A stretch of 64,000 nucleotides of DNA, from positions 1,612,001 to 1,676,000 of the forward strand of contig NZ_JAJONA010000001.1 in NCBI RefSeq assembly GCF_024699985.1, written 5' to 3'. The notes under the pieces were generated by a model that was given only the letters and a program-made list of their open reading frames with translations, ran no database searches and was not told the DNA's origin. The DNA is from Phenylobacterium sp. J367 (lineage in GTDB: Bacteria; Pseudomonadota; Alphaproteobacteria; Caulobacterales; Caulobacteraceae). The position numbers and the translations under genes were made by a program. Numbering within the stretch: position 1 is the stretch's first letter; each line of letters begins with the position of its first letter. Shown one piece after another: positions 29,054 to 38,216 of the stretch.

Positions 29054-30016
29054 TCAATCGAGAGGCCCATCTTTCAGACGCGCCTCCGGCGCCAGCGTCA
29101 TCCAGGTCTCCTCGAGCCGGACCCTGAAGCGGGCGTAGGACCAGGCCTCGGCGGTCGCGCGGCCGGCCTCCCACATGCGCACGAGGTCGGGTCCGCCGCG
29201 GCGGACGAGGTCGCAGGCGGCGGCGAGCGCGTCCGTGGCGGCGAAGACATTGTCCTCCTCGACCCAGAAGCCGTTCTCGGGCGTGGCGAAGTCGCGGCCG
29301 CCGATGCCGGTGAAGCCGGCGACGACGCAGCCCGAGGCCATGGCCTCCAGGGGCGTGATGCCCAGCGACTCCATGCGGGCGAGGCTGAGGAAGACGGTGG
29401 ACGACGCGAAGGCGCGCGCCATGTCGCGCTCCGGCGCCTTGTCGATCGCCACGAACGGCAGGGCGCTCTGCGGATGCAGCCTCGGCAGCAGGCTTCGGAT
29501 CGCCCGGGCCTCGGCGGGCCGCTTCTTCGGCCAGACGACGATGCGGTTCCTGCGCTGGTTGCCCGGCTGGAACAGCCGCTCGTCGGCGAACGCCGGCACC
29601 ACGTGGACGTCGGCCTGCGGATAGATGCGCCGGATCGCGCCGGCGACGCCCGGCGCCACGGTGATGAACGGCGGGAAGCGTTCGGCCGGATAGTGGTCGA
29701 TCGACGGCGCGCCCACCGAGGCCAGGCTGATGGCGCTCTGGCAGAAGACCACGCTGCGTTTCCGGACCATCTGCGAGGCCTGGGCCAGCGCGCGCGGCGC
29801 GTCATCGGGCACGACCAGGATGTCGGCCGCCCGGAACGCCGTTCCGACCTCCACTGGCGCCCGATGGTCGAGCCCGGGGGCCGGAACGTTCTCCGGGTTG
29901 TTCCAGGCGATGGCGTCGAAGCCCAGGTCGCGCAGGGTCTCCACGTGGCGCAGGATCATCTTCTGGCCACCGGTCACCTCCCCCTGCGGGAAGCCGAGGT
30001 AGACGATCCGGGTCAT
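29054..30016 (-). CDS. Glycosyltransferase, GT4-like
   Basis: This 320-residue protein has the two-domain layout of group 1 glycosyltransferases. The N-terminal Rossmann half starts IVYLGFPQGEVTGGQKMILR. The C-terminal half contains LSLARMESLGITPLEAMASG, close to the donor-binding E-x7-E motif, then GFTGIGGRDFAT. It probably adds a sugar to envelope polysaccharide or lipid. The ATG at 30016 overlaps the stop of the aminotransferase gene (ATGA). The frame remains open far upstream over that gene, but those codons are a shadow. Donor and acceptor unknown. Confidence 0.83.
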   Translation of the reverse strand: MTRIVYLGFPQGEVTGGQKMILRHVETLRDLGFDAIAWNNPENVPAPGLDHRAPVEVGTAFRAADILVVPDDAPRALAQASQMVRKRSVVFCQSAISLASVGAPSIDHYPAERFPPFITVAPGVAGAIRRIYPQADVHVVPAFADERLFQPGNQRRNRIVVWPKKRPAEARAIRSLLPRLHPQSALPFVAIDKAPERDMARAFASSTVFLSLARMESLGITPLEAMASGCVVAGFTGIGGRDFATPENGFWVEEDNVFAATDALAAACDLVRRGGPDLVRMWEAGRATAEAWSYARFRVRLEETWMTLAPEARLKDGPLD

Positions 30017-31191
30017 GAGGCGGCGGCTTCCCGCCGCGCCAGGTCGCGGGCCCTGGCCAGCCGCTCGACGCCGGCGTCGAGCGTCGCATCGCGCTTGGAG
30101 AAGCAGAGCCGCAGGATGCGGGTGACCGGGTCTTCCTCGTAGAGCGCCGAGACCGGGATCGTGGCGACGCCGGCCTCCCGGACCGCGAAGAGGGCGAAGT
30201 CCCGGTCGGCCATGCCGATGCCCGAGGCGGCGAGGTCGAGGTTCAGGAAATAGGTCCCCTGGCTCGGCAGGACGGCGAAGCCCTCGCGCCTGAGGCCCTC
30301 GGTCAGCCGGTCGCGGGAGCGTTCCAAATCGCGGGGCATGTCGCGGAACCAGGCCGCGGAATTCTCCAGGCCCCAGGCCACCGCGGCCTGCAGGTTCGGC
30401 GGGGTGGTGAAGGTCAGGAACTGGTGGGCGCGCGCCAGGCTGTGGGTCAGGGCCGGGGCGGCGCAGAGGAAGCCCACCTTCCAGCCGGTGAGGCCGAACA
30501 TCTTGCCGGCCGAGCCGATCTTCACGCACCGGTCGCGCATGCCGGGGAGGGCCATCAGCGGCCGGTGGACGGCGTTGCCGAACACCACCTGCTCCCAGAC
30601 CTCGTCGCAGATGGCGGTGATGTCGTGGGCGATGCAGACCTCGGCCAGGAGCGCCAGGTCCTCCTCGGGCAGGACGACGCCGCAGGGGTTGATCGGGTTG
30701 TTCAGCACCACGAAGCGGGTGCGGGGCGTGATCGCGGCTTCGAGCTGCGCCCGGTCGAAGCGCCAGGCGGGGGGCTGCAGGCGCACGAAGCGCGCGACCC
30801 CGCCCGCGCGGCGGATCAGCGGGACATAGGCGTCGTAGAGCGGCTGGAAGACGATCACCTCGTCGCCCGGCTCGATTAGGCCGAAGAAGGCTGCGGCCAG
30901 CGCCTCGGTGGCGCCGGAGGTGACAGTGATCTCCGACGCCCAGTCCAGGTCGAGGCCCTGGGTGCGGGCGTAGTGGCCGGCGACGGCCTGGCGCAGCTCG
31001 GGCAGGCCGGCCATGGGCGGGTACTGGTTGTAGCCGTTCAGCACCGCGTCGGCGGCCTTCTCGCGGATCTCCGCCGGTCCGGGATCGTCGGGAAAGCCCT
31101 GGCCGAGATTGACGGCGGAGAGGCTCCGGGCCAGGCCCGACATCTCCTCGAAGATCGTGGTCGGCAGGTTCGAGAAGGTTGGATCGGCCAT
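30013..31191 (-). CDS. Class I/II PLP aminotransferase (kynurenine/methionine aminotransferase-like)
   Basis: This 392-residue fold-type I enzyme has NLGQGFPDDPGPAEI near the start, GATEALAAAF (phosphate loop), VLNNPINPCGVV, ICDEVWEQVVF, and the PLP lysine in IGSAGKMFGLTGWKVGFLC (about 235). The C-terminal arginine region is LRLCFSKRD. This pattern is typical of the YbdL/kynurenine aminotransferase branch acting on methionine, glutamine or aromatic amino acids. It is translationally coupled to the downstream glycosyltransferase, though no shared pathway is obvious. Confidence 0.9.
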   Translation of the reverse strand: MADPTFSNLPTTIFEEMSGLARSLSAVNLGQGFPDDPGPAEIREKAADAVLNGYNQYPPMAGLPELRQAVAGHYARTQGLDLDWASEITVTSGATEALAAAFFGLIEPGDEVIVFQPLYDAYVPLIRRAGGVARFVRLQPPAWRFDRAQLEAAITPRTRFVVLNNPINPCGVVLPEEDLALLAEVCIAHDITAICDEVWEQVVFGNAVHRPLMALPGMRDRCVKIGSAGKMFGLTGWKVGFLCAAPALTHSLARAHQFLTFTTPPNLQAAVAWGLENSAAWFRDMPRDLERSRDRLTEGLRREGFAVLPSQGTYFLNLDLAASGIGMADRDFALFAVREAGVATIPVSALYEEDPVTRILRLCFSKRDATLDAGVERLARARDLARREAAAS

Positions 31192-31252
31192 GTGCTAAGC
31201 TTGGGTCGCGGAGACGTCCGCGAGAAACACCACGCAACGGGACCGTTCGTCC

Positions 31253-31705
31253 ATGGAGATCGTCGCCTACCGCCCCGAACACGCCGAGGCGTTCCGCACG
31301 CTGAACGAGGCCTGGATCGGCAAGCACTTCACCCTGGAGCCAAAGGACCGCGAGGTGCTGGAGGACCCGGAGGGCAAGATCCTCGCCAAGGGCGGCCGGA
31401 TCTTCATGGCCCTGGACGGCGGCCGGCCGGCTGGCTGCGTCGCGCTCCTGAAGATGCCCGACGGCGGCTATGAGGTGGCCAAGATGACGGTGGCCGAGGG
31501 GCTTCGCGGCTCCGGCCTGGGCCGTCGCCTGATGCAGACCTGCATCGACGAGGGGACGGCGCTGGGCGCCACGCGCCTCTACCTGGAGACCAATTCCGCC
31601 CTGGCGCCCGCCCTGGCGCTCTACCGGGCCATGGGGTTCAAGGAACTCACGGGCTGCAGCACGGAGTATGCCCGCTGCGACGTCTGGATGGAGCGGGGGC
31701 TGTAG
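31253..31705 (+). CDS. GNAT N-acetyltransferase
   Basis: This 150-residue GNAT protein has AEAFRTLNEAWI near the N-terminus, beta-4 GYEVAKMTVAEGLRGSGLGR with the pyrophosphate loop GSGLGR (about 85), and the C-terminal ALALYRAMGFKEL. The fold and length are complete. It is divergently transcribed from the aminotransferase gene, sharing a promoter region of about 60 bases. The acceptor amine is unknown. Confidence 0.87.
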   Translation: MEIVAYRPEHAEAFRTLNEAWIGKHFTLEPKDREVLEDPEGKILAKGGRIFMALDGGRPAGCVALLKMPDGGYEVAKMTVAEGLRGSGLGRRLMQTCIDEGTALGATRLYLETNSALAPALALYRAMGFKELTGCSTEYARCDVWMERGL

Positions 31706-31773
31706 GCGCTCCTCCCGCTCGCGTCGGAAGAAGTTGCGAATGACTCGCAACTGCAATAGCGTCGGCTTCGAGG

Positions 31774-32301
31774 ATGGAGCTGGCGATGGATGCGTTCGAG
31801 ACGGACCTGACGTGCGGCGAGCGGCTGGTGCTGTGCGGGCTCAGGCTGATGGCGGCAGACGCCGCCTGCACCACGCTGCAGCCCCGGTTCGACGAGGCCT
31901 GCGGCTGCGCCGGCGGCCAGGCGCTCCGTGGGTTGGAGGTGTTCGTCCAGCAGCTTCGGCGGCATGGCCGGCGGAAGATCCAGGTGAGCCCGCCGGCGCC
32001 GGGCCGGCCGACGGCGGACGAGCGGCTGGTGCTGCAGGTGTTCGCGTCCGCCCAGGCCGACGACTACCGCAGCGTCGATGCGGCGCTGGCGCAGCTGATC
32101 GACGACGAACCGCCCGGCGCGCTGGGCGCGGCGGCCTGCCTGGTCGCCGAGGCCTTCCAGATGAACGGCCTGGTCCTTCCGGTAAGGATCAGTTCTGGGT
32201 CGCCAGGACGACGCCCAGCAGAACCGCCACCCAGTGCGTGGCCGCCGCGGCCACCACATGGCCATGCCAGATGGCCCGGGAGAACTTCAGGCGCTTGTTG
32301 A
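31774..32301 (+). CDS. Conserved-looking protein of unknown function, C-terminus doubtful
   Basis: The first 137 or so residues look like a real soluble alpha-helical protein, with cysteines in DEACGCAGGQ and a strong ALGAAACLVAEAFQMNGL helix. I know no family. After VLPV the reading continues over the convergent HlyIII gene as Arg/Pro-rich shadow sequence to 32301. One missing base near 32180 would instead give a stop at 32183-32185, leaving 3 bases to the HlyIII stop. I think that shorter form is the true gene. The ATG at 31786 (MDAFETD) is an alternative start. Confidence 0.55.
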   Translation: MELAMDAFETDLTCGERLVLCGLRLMAADAACTTLQPRFDEACGCAGGQALRGLEVFVQQLRRHGRRKIQVSPPAPGRPTADERLVLQVFASAQADDYRSVDAALAQLIDDEPPGALGAAACLVAEAFQMNGLVLPVRISSGSPGRRPAEPPPSAWPPRPPHGHARWPGRTSGAC

Positions 32302-32869
32302 CGTAGAAGATCACGCCGGTGGAGTAGAGCACCCCGCCGCTGGCCAGCAGCGCGAGCGCGTACCAGGCGAGGTTGTCGATCATCGGCCCGAGCGCGATGA
32401 CCACCATCCAGCCCAGCAGCAGGTAGACGACCACCCAGACCTTCCGGTCGAGGCCCTTCAGAAACAGCTTGCCGAGCGCGCCCACCGTGGCGACCGACCA
32501 GACCGCCGTCGTCATTCCCCAGCCCCAGGCGCCGGGGAGGCCAAGCGTGAAGGGCGTGTAGGAGCCGGCGATCATCAGGAAGATGCCGGCGTGGTCCAGC
32601 CGGCGCAGCGGCGGCCGGTAGCGGTGGTGGGCGAAGTTGTAGGCCAGCGAGAAGGCCAGCATGGCGATCACGCCGGCCGCATAGATCGAGACCCCGACGA
32701 TGGTGCTGATCCGCCCGGCCATGACGGCCAGGGTCAGCAGCACGACGCCGCCCACGAGGGCGAGCGTCAGGCCGATAATGTGTACGACGAGGTCGGCGCA
32801 TTTCGCGCCGGGCGTCGGGTAGTGGCGGGGCGGCTTGGCGGCGGCGGACGTGGCGGGCGTGACAGTCAT
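32189..32869 (-). CDS. Hemolysin III / PAQR-family membrane protein
   Basis: This 226-residue protein has seven hydrophobic segments. The metal-site motifs of the PAQR/HlyIII family are present: LVVHIIGL (His-containing helix 1), NFAHHRYRPPLRRLDHAGIF with the S/T..H..D set, and IWHGHVVAAAATH near the end. Family members are inner-membrane zinc-dependent hydrolase-like proteins; the haemolysin name is historical. The start at 32869 opens with a soluble leader of about 24 residues. Confidence 0.9.
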   Translation of the reverse strand: MTVTPATSAAAKPPRHYPTPGAKCADLVVHIIGLTLALVGGVVLLTLAVMAGRISTIVGVSIYAAGVIAMLAFSLAYNFAHHRYRPPLRRLDHAGIFLMIAGSYTPFTLGLPGAWGWGMTTAVWSVATVGALGKLFLKGLDRKVWVVVYLLLGWMVVIALGPMIDNLAWYALALLASGGVLYSTGVIFYVNKRLKFSRAIWHGHVVAAAATHWVAVLLGVVLATQN

Positions 32870-32915
32870 GGGACACCTATAGCGCCTCCACGTGTCACGC
32901 TGATGGCGAAGCCGT

Positions 32916-34752
<1,837 letters not shown>

Positions 34753-35012
34753 GGGGCGGGGAAGATCTTCGGTCTTTTGAGAAAGGCGGGCTTGTAGGCG
34801 AGTGGCGAGGCATCCGCCAGCCACAGTTCGCAACCGCGACGGCGCGACGCTGCGGCGCCACAGGGGCGGCAGCGCCTGTTTTGCGGTGCAAAAGCGAATG
34901 GGACGCGTCGCATACTAACACTAAGCGACGGAATTATGTCGGGAAATTTCCTGTAACGCTTCGTGATAGCGTAATCTGTACGCCGTCAGCTTGCCTTTTT
35001 GTGCAGCGCACT
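34753..35012. other. AT-rich spacer upstream of typA and the small RNA
   Basis: Unusually AT-rich for this window (TTATGTCGGGAAATTTCCTG near 34933). It must contain the typA promoter on the minus strand and the upstream region of the small RNA on the plus strand. GGGAAATTTCC at about 34941-34951 is a perfect palindrome and a possible protein-binding site. No reading frame is convincing. Confidence 0.5.
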
Positions 35013-35019
35013 CTATATC
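34991..35019 (+). promoter_or_regulatory. Promoter of the putative small RNA
   Basis: TTGCCT (34991-34996) and CTATATC (35013-35019) are 16 bases apart. The second element matches the Caulobacter housekeeping -10 consensus (GCTANAWC) in its last seven positions. No coding start follows, so this promoter appears to serve a non-coding transcript. Confidence 0.6.
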
Positions 35020-35026
35020 GATTGTT

Positions 35027-35108
35027 GTGAGGCGTCGCTGACGCCTCTGCCCTTCCTGGGCGTTTCCTCCCTAATGAACTAGCCGCGCCTTCTGGCGCGG
35101 CTTTTTTT
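35027..35108 (+). ncRNA. Putative small RNA with hairpin, CCUCC segment and terminator
   Basis: The predicted transcript is about 80 nt. It has three parts: a perfect 8-bp hairpin GAGGCGTCGCTGACGCCTC (35029-35047), a single-stranded pyrimidine-rich region with CCTTCC and TTTCCTCCC (35051-35071), and a strong terminator (AGCCGCGCC/GGCGCGGCT plus seven T, 35081-35108). The CCUCC stretch is complementary to Shine-Dalgarno sequences, as in several alphaproteobacterial trans-acting small RNAs. No reading frame is plausible here. It sits alone between typA and the N-formylglutamate amidohydrolase, transcribed toward the latter's 3' end. I cannot assign an Rfam family. Confidence 0.65.
35081..35108 (+). 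terminator. Rho-independent terminator of the small RNA
   Basis: The stem AGCCGCGCC (35081-35089) / GGCGCGGCT (35094-35102) has a TTCT loop and runs directly into TTTTTTT. This is the cleanest intrinsic terminator in the window. It may also act, on the other strand, after the convergent amidohydrolase. Confidence 0.9.
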
Positions 35109-35133
35109 GGTCCGGCCGGCGGATCGCCCCGGC

Positions 35134-36045
35134 TCAGCCGCGCAGCGCGCTCCAGTCGGCGGCCGCCAGCGTGCGGGTGAGGGCCTCGATATGGCTCTTG
35201 AGCGTCTCGAATCCGGCGGTGGGCGAGAGGCTCGCCTCGTCGAGGTAGAGCGCCCGGTTGAGCTCCACCTGCAGCGCATGCACCCGCCGTCCCGGCCGGC
35301 CGTAGTGCTCGGTGGTGTAGCCGCCGGCGTAAGGCGTGTTCCGCGCCACCCGGTAGCCCAGCGCCTCGAGCTCCTTCTCGACCCGGGTCGGCAGCAGGCC
35401 GGCGCAGGCGGCGCCGAAGCGGTCGCCCAGCACGATGTCGCAGGGCCGGTCGCGCCCGCCGGCGGCCGGGCCGCCGCCGGCATGGAATGCCAGTCGATCA
35501 GGATCGCGAAGCCGTGGGCCGCGTGCGCCTCGGCGATCAGGCCGGCCAGGGCGGCGTGATAGGGCCGGTGCGCGCCTTCGATCCGGCCGCGGGCCTCGGC
35601 GAAGGTCAGCTTGCGTGCATAGATCTCCTGGCCTTCCGAGACCACGCGGGCGATGGCGCCCAGGCCCGCCGCGACCCTGGCCGTCCGCGCCCGGGCGAAC
35701 TCCGGCAGTTCGTCGGCGAACATGTTGGGGTCGAGTTCGAAGGCCTCGCGGTTCAGGTCGATGTAGGCCCGCGCGTAGCTGGCGCTGATCGTCGCCGCGC
35801 CGAGCCGGGGCGCCGCCTCGATCAGGTCGTCGACGAAGGCGTCCTCCGAACGGCGGATGGCCAGCGCGTCGAGCGCGGCGGCGGCCATCATGTCGTCGGG
35901 GTAGAGGCGGCCGGAATGGGGCGAGGCGAACACCAGGGGGCGTCGGCGGCGGAACGCCGTCTCGAGCCGCCCGGCGGATTTCGAAGGCCGCGTGGCGCGG
36001 GCGCGCATCCTCGGCGATCGGCTCCCAGGCGTTCATGGGGGGCAT
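35134..36045 (-). CDS. N-formylglutamate amidohydrolase family protein (two frame breaks)
   Basis: Joined across two breaks this is a protein of about 300 residues. It begins MNAWEPIAEDARPRHAAFEI, shifts near 35965, and continues RPLVFASPHSGRLYPDDM ... RRSEDAFVDDLIEAAPRLGA ... YIDLNREAFELDP ... ILIDWHSMPA. It shifts again near 35470 and ends DIVLGDRFGAACAG ... NTPYAGGYTTEHYGRPGRRV ... VELNRALYLDEASLSP. SPHSG, DLNR, DWHSMP and the final NR motif define the FGase family, which hydrolyses N-formyl-L-glutamate or related N-acyl amino acids (histidine degradation). No hut genes are adjacent. ATG 36045 or 36036 could be the start. Confidence 0.87.
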   Translation of the reverse strand: MPPMNAWEPIAEDARPRHAAFEIRRAARDGVPPPTPPGVRLAPFRPPLPRRHDGRRRARRAGHPPFGGRLRRRPDRGGAPARRGDDQRQLRAGLHRPEPRGLRTRPQHVRRRTAGVRPGADGQGRGGPGRHRPRGLGRPGDLCTQADLRRGPRPDRRRAPALSRRPGRPDRRGARGPRLRDPDRLAFHAGGGPAAGGRDRPCDIVLGDRFGAACAGLLPTRVEKELEALGYRVARNTPYAGGYTTEHYGRPGRRVHALQVELNRALYLDEASLSPTAGFETLKSHIEALTRTLAAADWSALRG

Positions 36046-36145
36046 AGAAGGCCCAGCCGCCGCATTAGGTCAAAGGGTTCATCGCGAGTTTACGCTTGAG
36101 GGCTTATGGTTTTCTCTTCCTGACCGAGACCTGATCGCCGCGCCC

Positions 36146-36502
36146 ATGCCCCGCATCCTGCTTGCCGAAGACGACGATTCCCTGCGCGGCTTCCTCGCGC
36201 GCGCGCTGGAGCGCGCCGGCTATGACGTCGTGGCCTGCGCCGACGGCGACGAGGCGGCCGCCGTGCTCGACCAGGACTGGGACCTGCTGCTGACCGACAT
36301 CGTCATGCCCGGCATGGACGGCATCGAGGTGGCCCGCCAGGCCGCCGCCCGCCACCCGGGCCTCCGGATCATGTTCATCACCGGCTTCGCCGCCGTCGCG
36401 CTGGCGGCCGGCGAGCAGGCGCCTCCGGGCTCCAAGGTGCTGAGCAAGCCCATCCACCTGCGCGAGATCGTCTCCGAGGTGGAGCGGATGATCGCAGCCT
36501 GA
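36146..36502 (+). CDS. cpdR: Single-domain response regulator CpdR
   Basis: This 118-residue receiver domain has no output domain. It has the acidic pair LLAEDDDSL, the phospho-acceptor Asp in LLLTDIVMPGMDG (about residue 51), Thr in FITGFA, and the Lys in VLSKPIHLREI. Sequence and length match CpdR of Caulobacter. Unphosphorylated CpdR there primes the ClpXP protease at the cell pole and triggers destruction of CtrA and other factors. Its phosphorylation comes from the CckA-ChpT relay (established for the family). The start at 36146 is fixed by the receiver fold. A single gene next to a tRNA. Confidence 0.88.
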   Translation: MPRILLAEDDDSLRGFLARALERAGYDVVACADGDEAAAVLDQDWDLLLTDIVMPGMDGIEVARQAAARHPGLRIMFITGFAAVALAAGEQAPPGSKVLSKPIHLREIVSEVERMIAA

Positions 36503-36568
36503 AGGCGACGCTTGCACCCGGCGAGGCGCGCCGTTATATCCCCGCCTTCCCGACGACCGGACCGGTTT

Positions 36569-36643
36569 GGACGTGTAGCTCAGCGGGAGAGCACCTCGTT
36601 GACATCGAGGGGGTCACAGGTTCAATCCCTGTCACGTCCACCA
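36569..36643 (+). tRNA. tRNA-Val (anticodon GAC)
   Basis: A complete cloverleaf is visible: acceptor GGACGTG pairs with CACGTCC, D arm GCTC..GAGC, anticodon stem CCTCG/CGAGG with loop TTGACAT, T arm ACAGG TTCAATC CCTGT, then A and an encoded CCA. Anticodon GAC reads GUC and GUU valine codons. Seventy-five bases including CCA. No att-like duplication is seen nearby. Confidence 0.97.
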
Positions 36644-36674
36644 TCCCTTTCAAAGACTTAGAGAAGCGGCAGCC

Positions 36675-37935
36675 CTAGCCCGGCCAGCCCAGCCGCATGG
36701 CGGCCAGCGCCCCGGCCCAGGCGGCGACGGCGACCAGCAGCACGCCCGGGATCACCCGGAGCGCGAAGTCCCGGCCCCCGGCGGTGGCGGCGAGGATCAC
36801 CTTGGTCGCCGAATTGGTGGTGAAGGCCGCCAGGATCGGCCAAATGGCCTCGTCGGGCGTCATCCGGCCAGCCGCGACCAGCGAGGCGATGGAGATCGCC
36901 GGGGCGTGGGTGTCCACGAAGCCCGCCAGGCCCGCCGCTACGATGACGCCCGCCTCGCCGAACCATTCCCGCGCCGCGGCCGACAGCAGCATGACCACCG
37001 CGAGCGTGGCGGCGAACACCAGCGCCGTCTTCACGCTGAGCGGGTTGCCGGCATGGTCGCCGTCCTGCGGCGGCGACTTCAGCGCCAGCAGGGTGAACAC
37101 CGCGCCGTAGAGCGCGGCGACGACGCCGGCGAACACCAGGGGCATGGCCATGGCCATCAGCACCGGCTGGCTGGTCGCCCCGAGCACCGCCGCCATCTGC
37201 AGGACCGTGGCCACCGTCGAGAGCACCGCGCCCGCCACCGCGGCGCCGAGGATCCCCTGGACCGCGGCGGCCTTGGCCCCCATGGCCCCGATGGTCGCCG
37301 AGCTTGAGACGAAGCCCGAGGCCAGGCCGGATATCGGCAGGCCGAAACGGGGACCGAGCAGGCGGGTGGCGAGGTAGCCCGCCGCCCCGATCGCCAGCAC
37401 GAGGACTACGAGCCTCCAGATCTTCCACGGATTCAGCGCCCCGAACGGACCCATGGGGGGCGTTCGGCAGCAGCGGCAGGACGACCACCACGGCGGCCGC
37501 CAGGATCAGGGCGGAGCGGACCTCCTCCTCGGTGAGCACAGAGCCGGCGAACCGGTGCAGCCGTGCCTTGCTGGCCAACAGCAGGGCGGTGACCACGCCG
37601 ACCGATCCGGCCGCGGCCGGCTGGGTCATGGCCAGGCCGCCGAGCAGCAGCGTCAGGACCATGGCGACCTCGGTCGTCAGGCCGAACCCCGCGCCCGGGA
37701 TCGCCCGCCAGTAGCTGAGGCCGACGAAGGCGCCGACCAACAGGGCAGCCGCCAGCAGCAGGGGGACGCCGCCGGCCATTGCGGCCACCGCCCCGGCGAG
37801 CGCGGTGATGGCGAAGGTCCTGAGACCGCCCGGCGACGCGCCGTCCTGTTCGGCCTTGGCCCGCTCGCGTTCGATGCCGATCAGCAGCCCGATTCCGAGC
37901 GCCACGATCAGATTGATGGGCGTCTCCGTCTCCAC
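36675..37935 (-). CDS. MgtC/DUF4010 family membrane protein (one frame break)
   Basis: This polytopic protein of about 420 residues has an N-terminal MgtC-like part (INLIVALGIGLLIGIERER, then GGLRTFAITALAGAVAAM). The C-terminal DUF4010 part holds PISGLASGFVSSSATIGAMG, GFVDTHAPAISIASLVAAG and LAAFTTNSATKVILA. About 11-12 membrane helices are expected. The frame breaks at a run of six C (37455-37460), where one extra base separates LPNAP from MGPFGALNPWKIW. The transport role is unproven for the family. It lies 31 bases from the tRNA, convergent with it. Confidence 0.85.
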
Positions 37936-38216
37936 CCGGTCCTCCTCCAGGCCCCGAGCCTAGCGCGCCGAACCGCGGAGCGACTACGAAATCCTCCGGT
38001 CGCGGCGCATCGCAGAATCCGAGCGCCGAAGGCTCTTGCCGTAACGGCAATGCCTTGCCCTGTCGGGTGTTGCGCGGGCGCCGCTTTCAAATAGCCGCGT
38101 TGTCGGAACACGAAAATCCATGTGGCGCAGTTGAAACAAATGCGCCGTAGTGGGCGGACTCAGGCGGCCCGCGACCCCTTAAGGGGCGGAGAGGGCGCCG
38201 AGGGGGAGGATACTCA
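37936..38216. other. Divergent spacer between DUF4010 gene and TonB receptor 1
   Basis: This spacer of about 280 bases carries both promoters. AT-richer patches (TTTCAAATAG at 38087, TTGAAACAAATG at 38130) are the likely sites. A GGGGGAGGA ribosome site lies just before the receptor start. No gene is seen. Confidence 0.5.

Noticed and set aside
29054..31756. A 900-residue continuous minus-strand frame suggesting a fusion with the aminotransferase region
   Set aside because: The part upstream of 30016 is Arg/Pro/Gly-rich shadow of the well-conserved aminotransferase; the glycosyltransferase has its own ATG in an ATGA overlap.
36569..36643. tRNA-Val as an integration site of a genomic island
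   Set aside because: No integrase gene and no repeated tRNA 3' end are found nearby; flanking genes look core.
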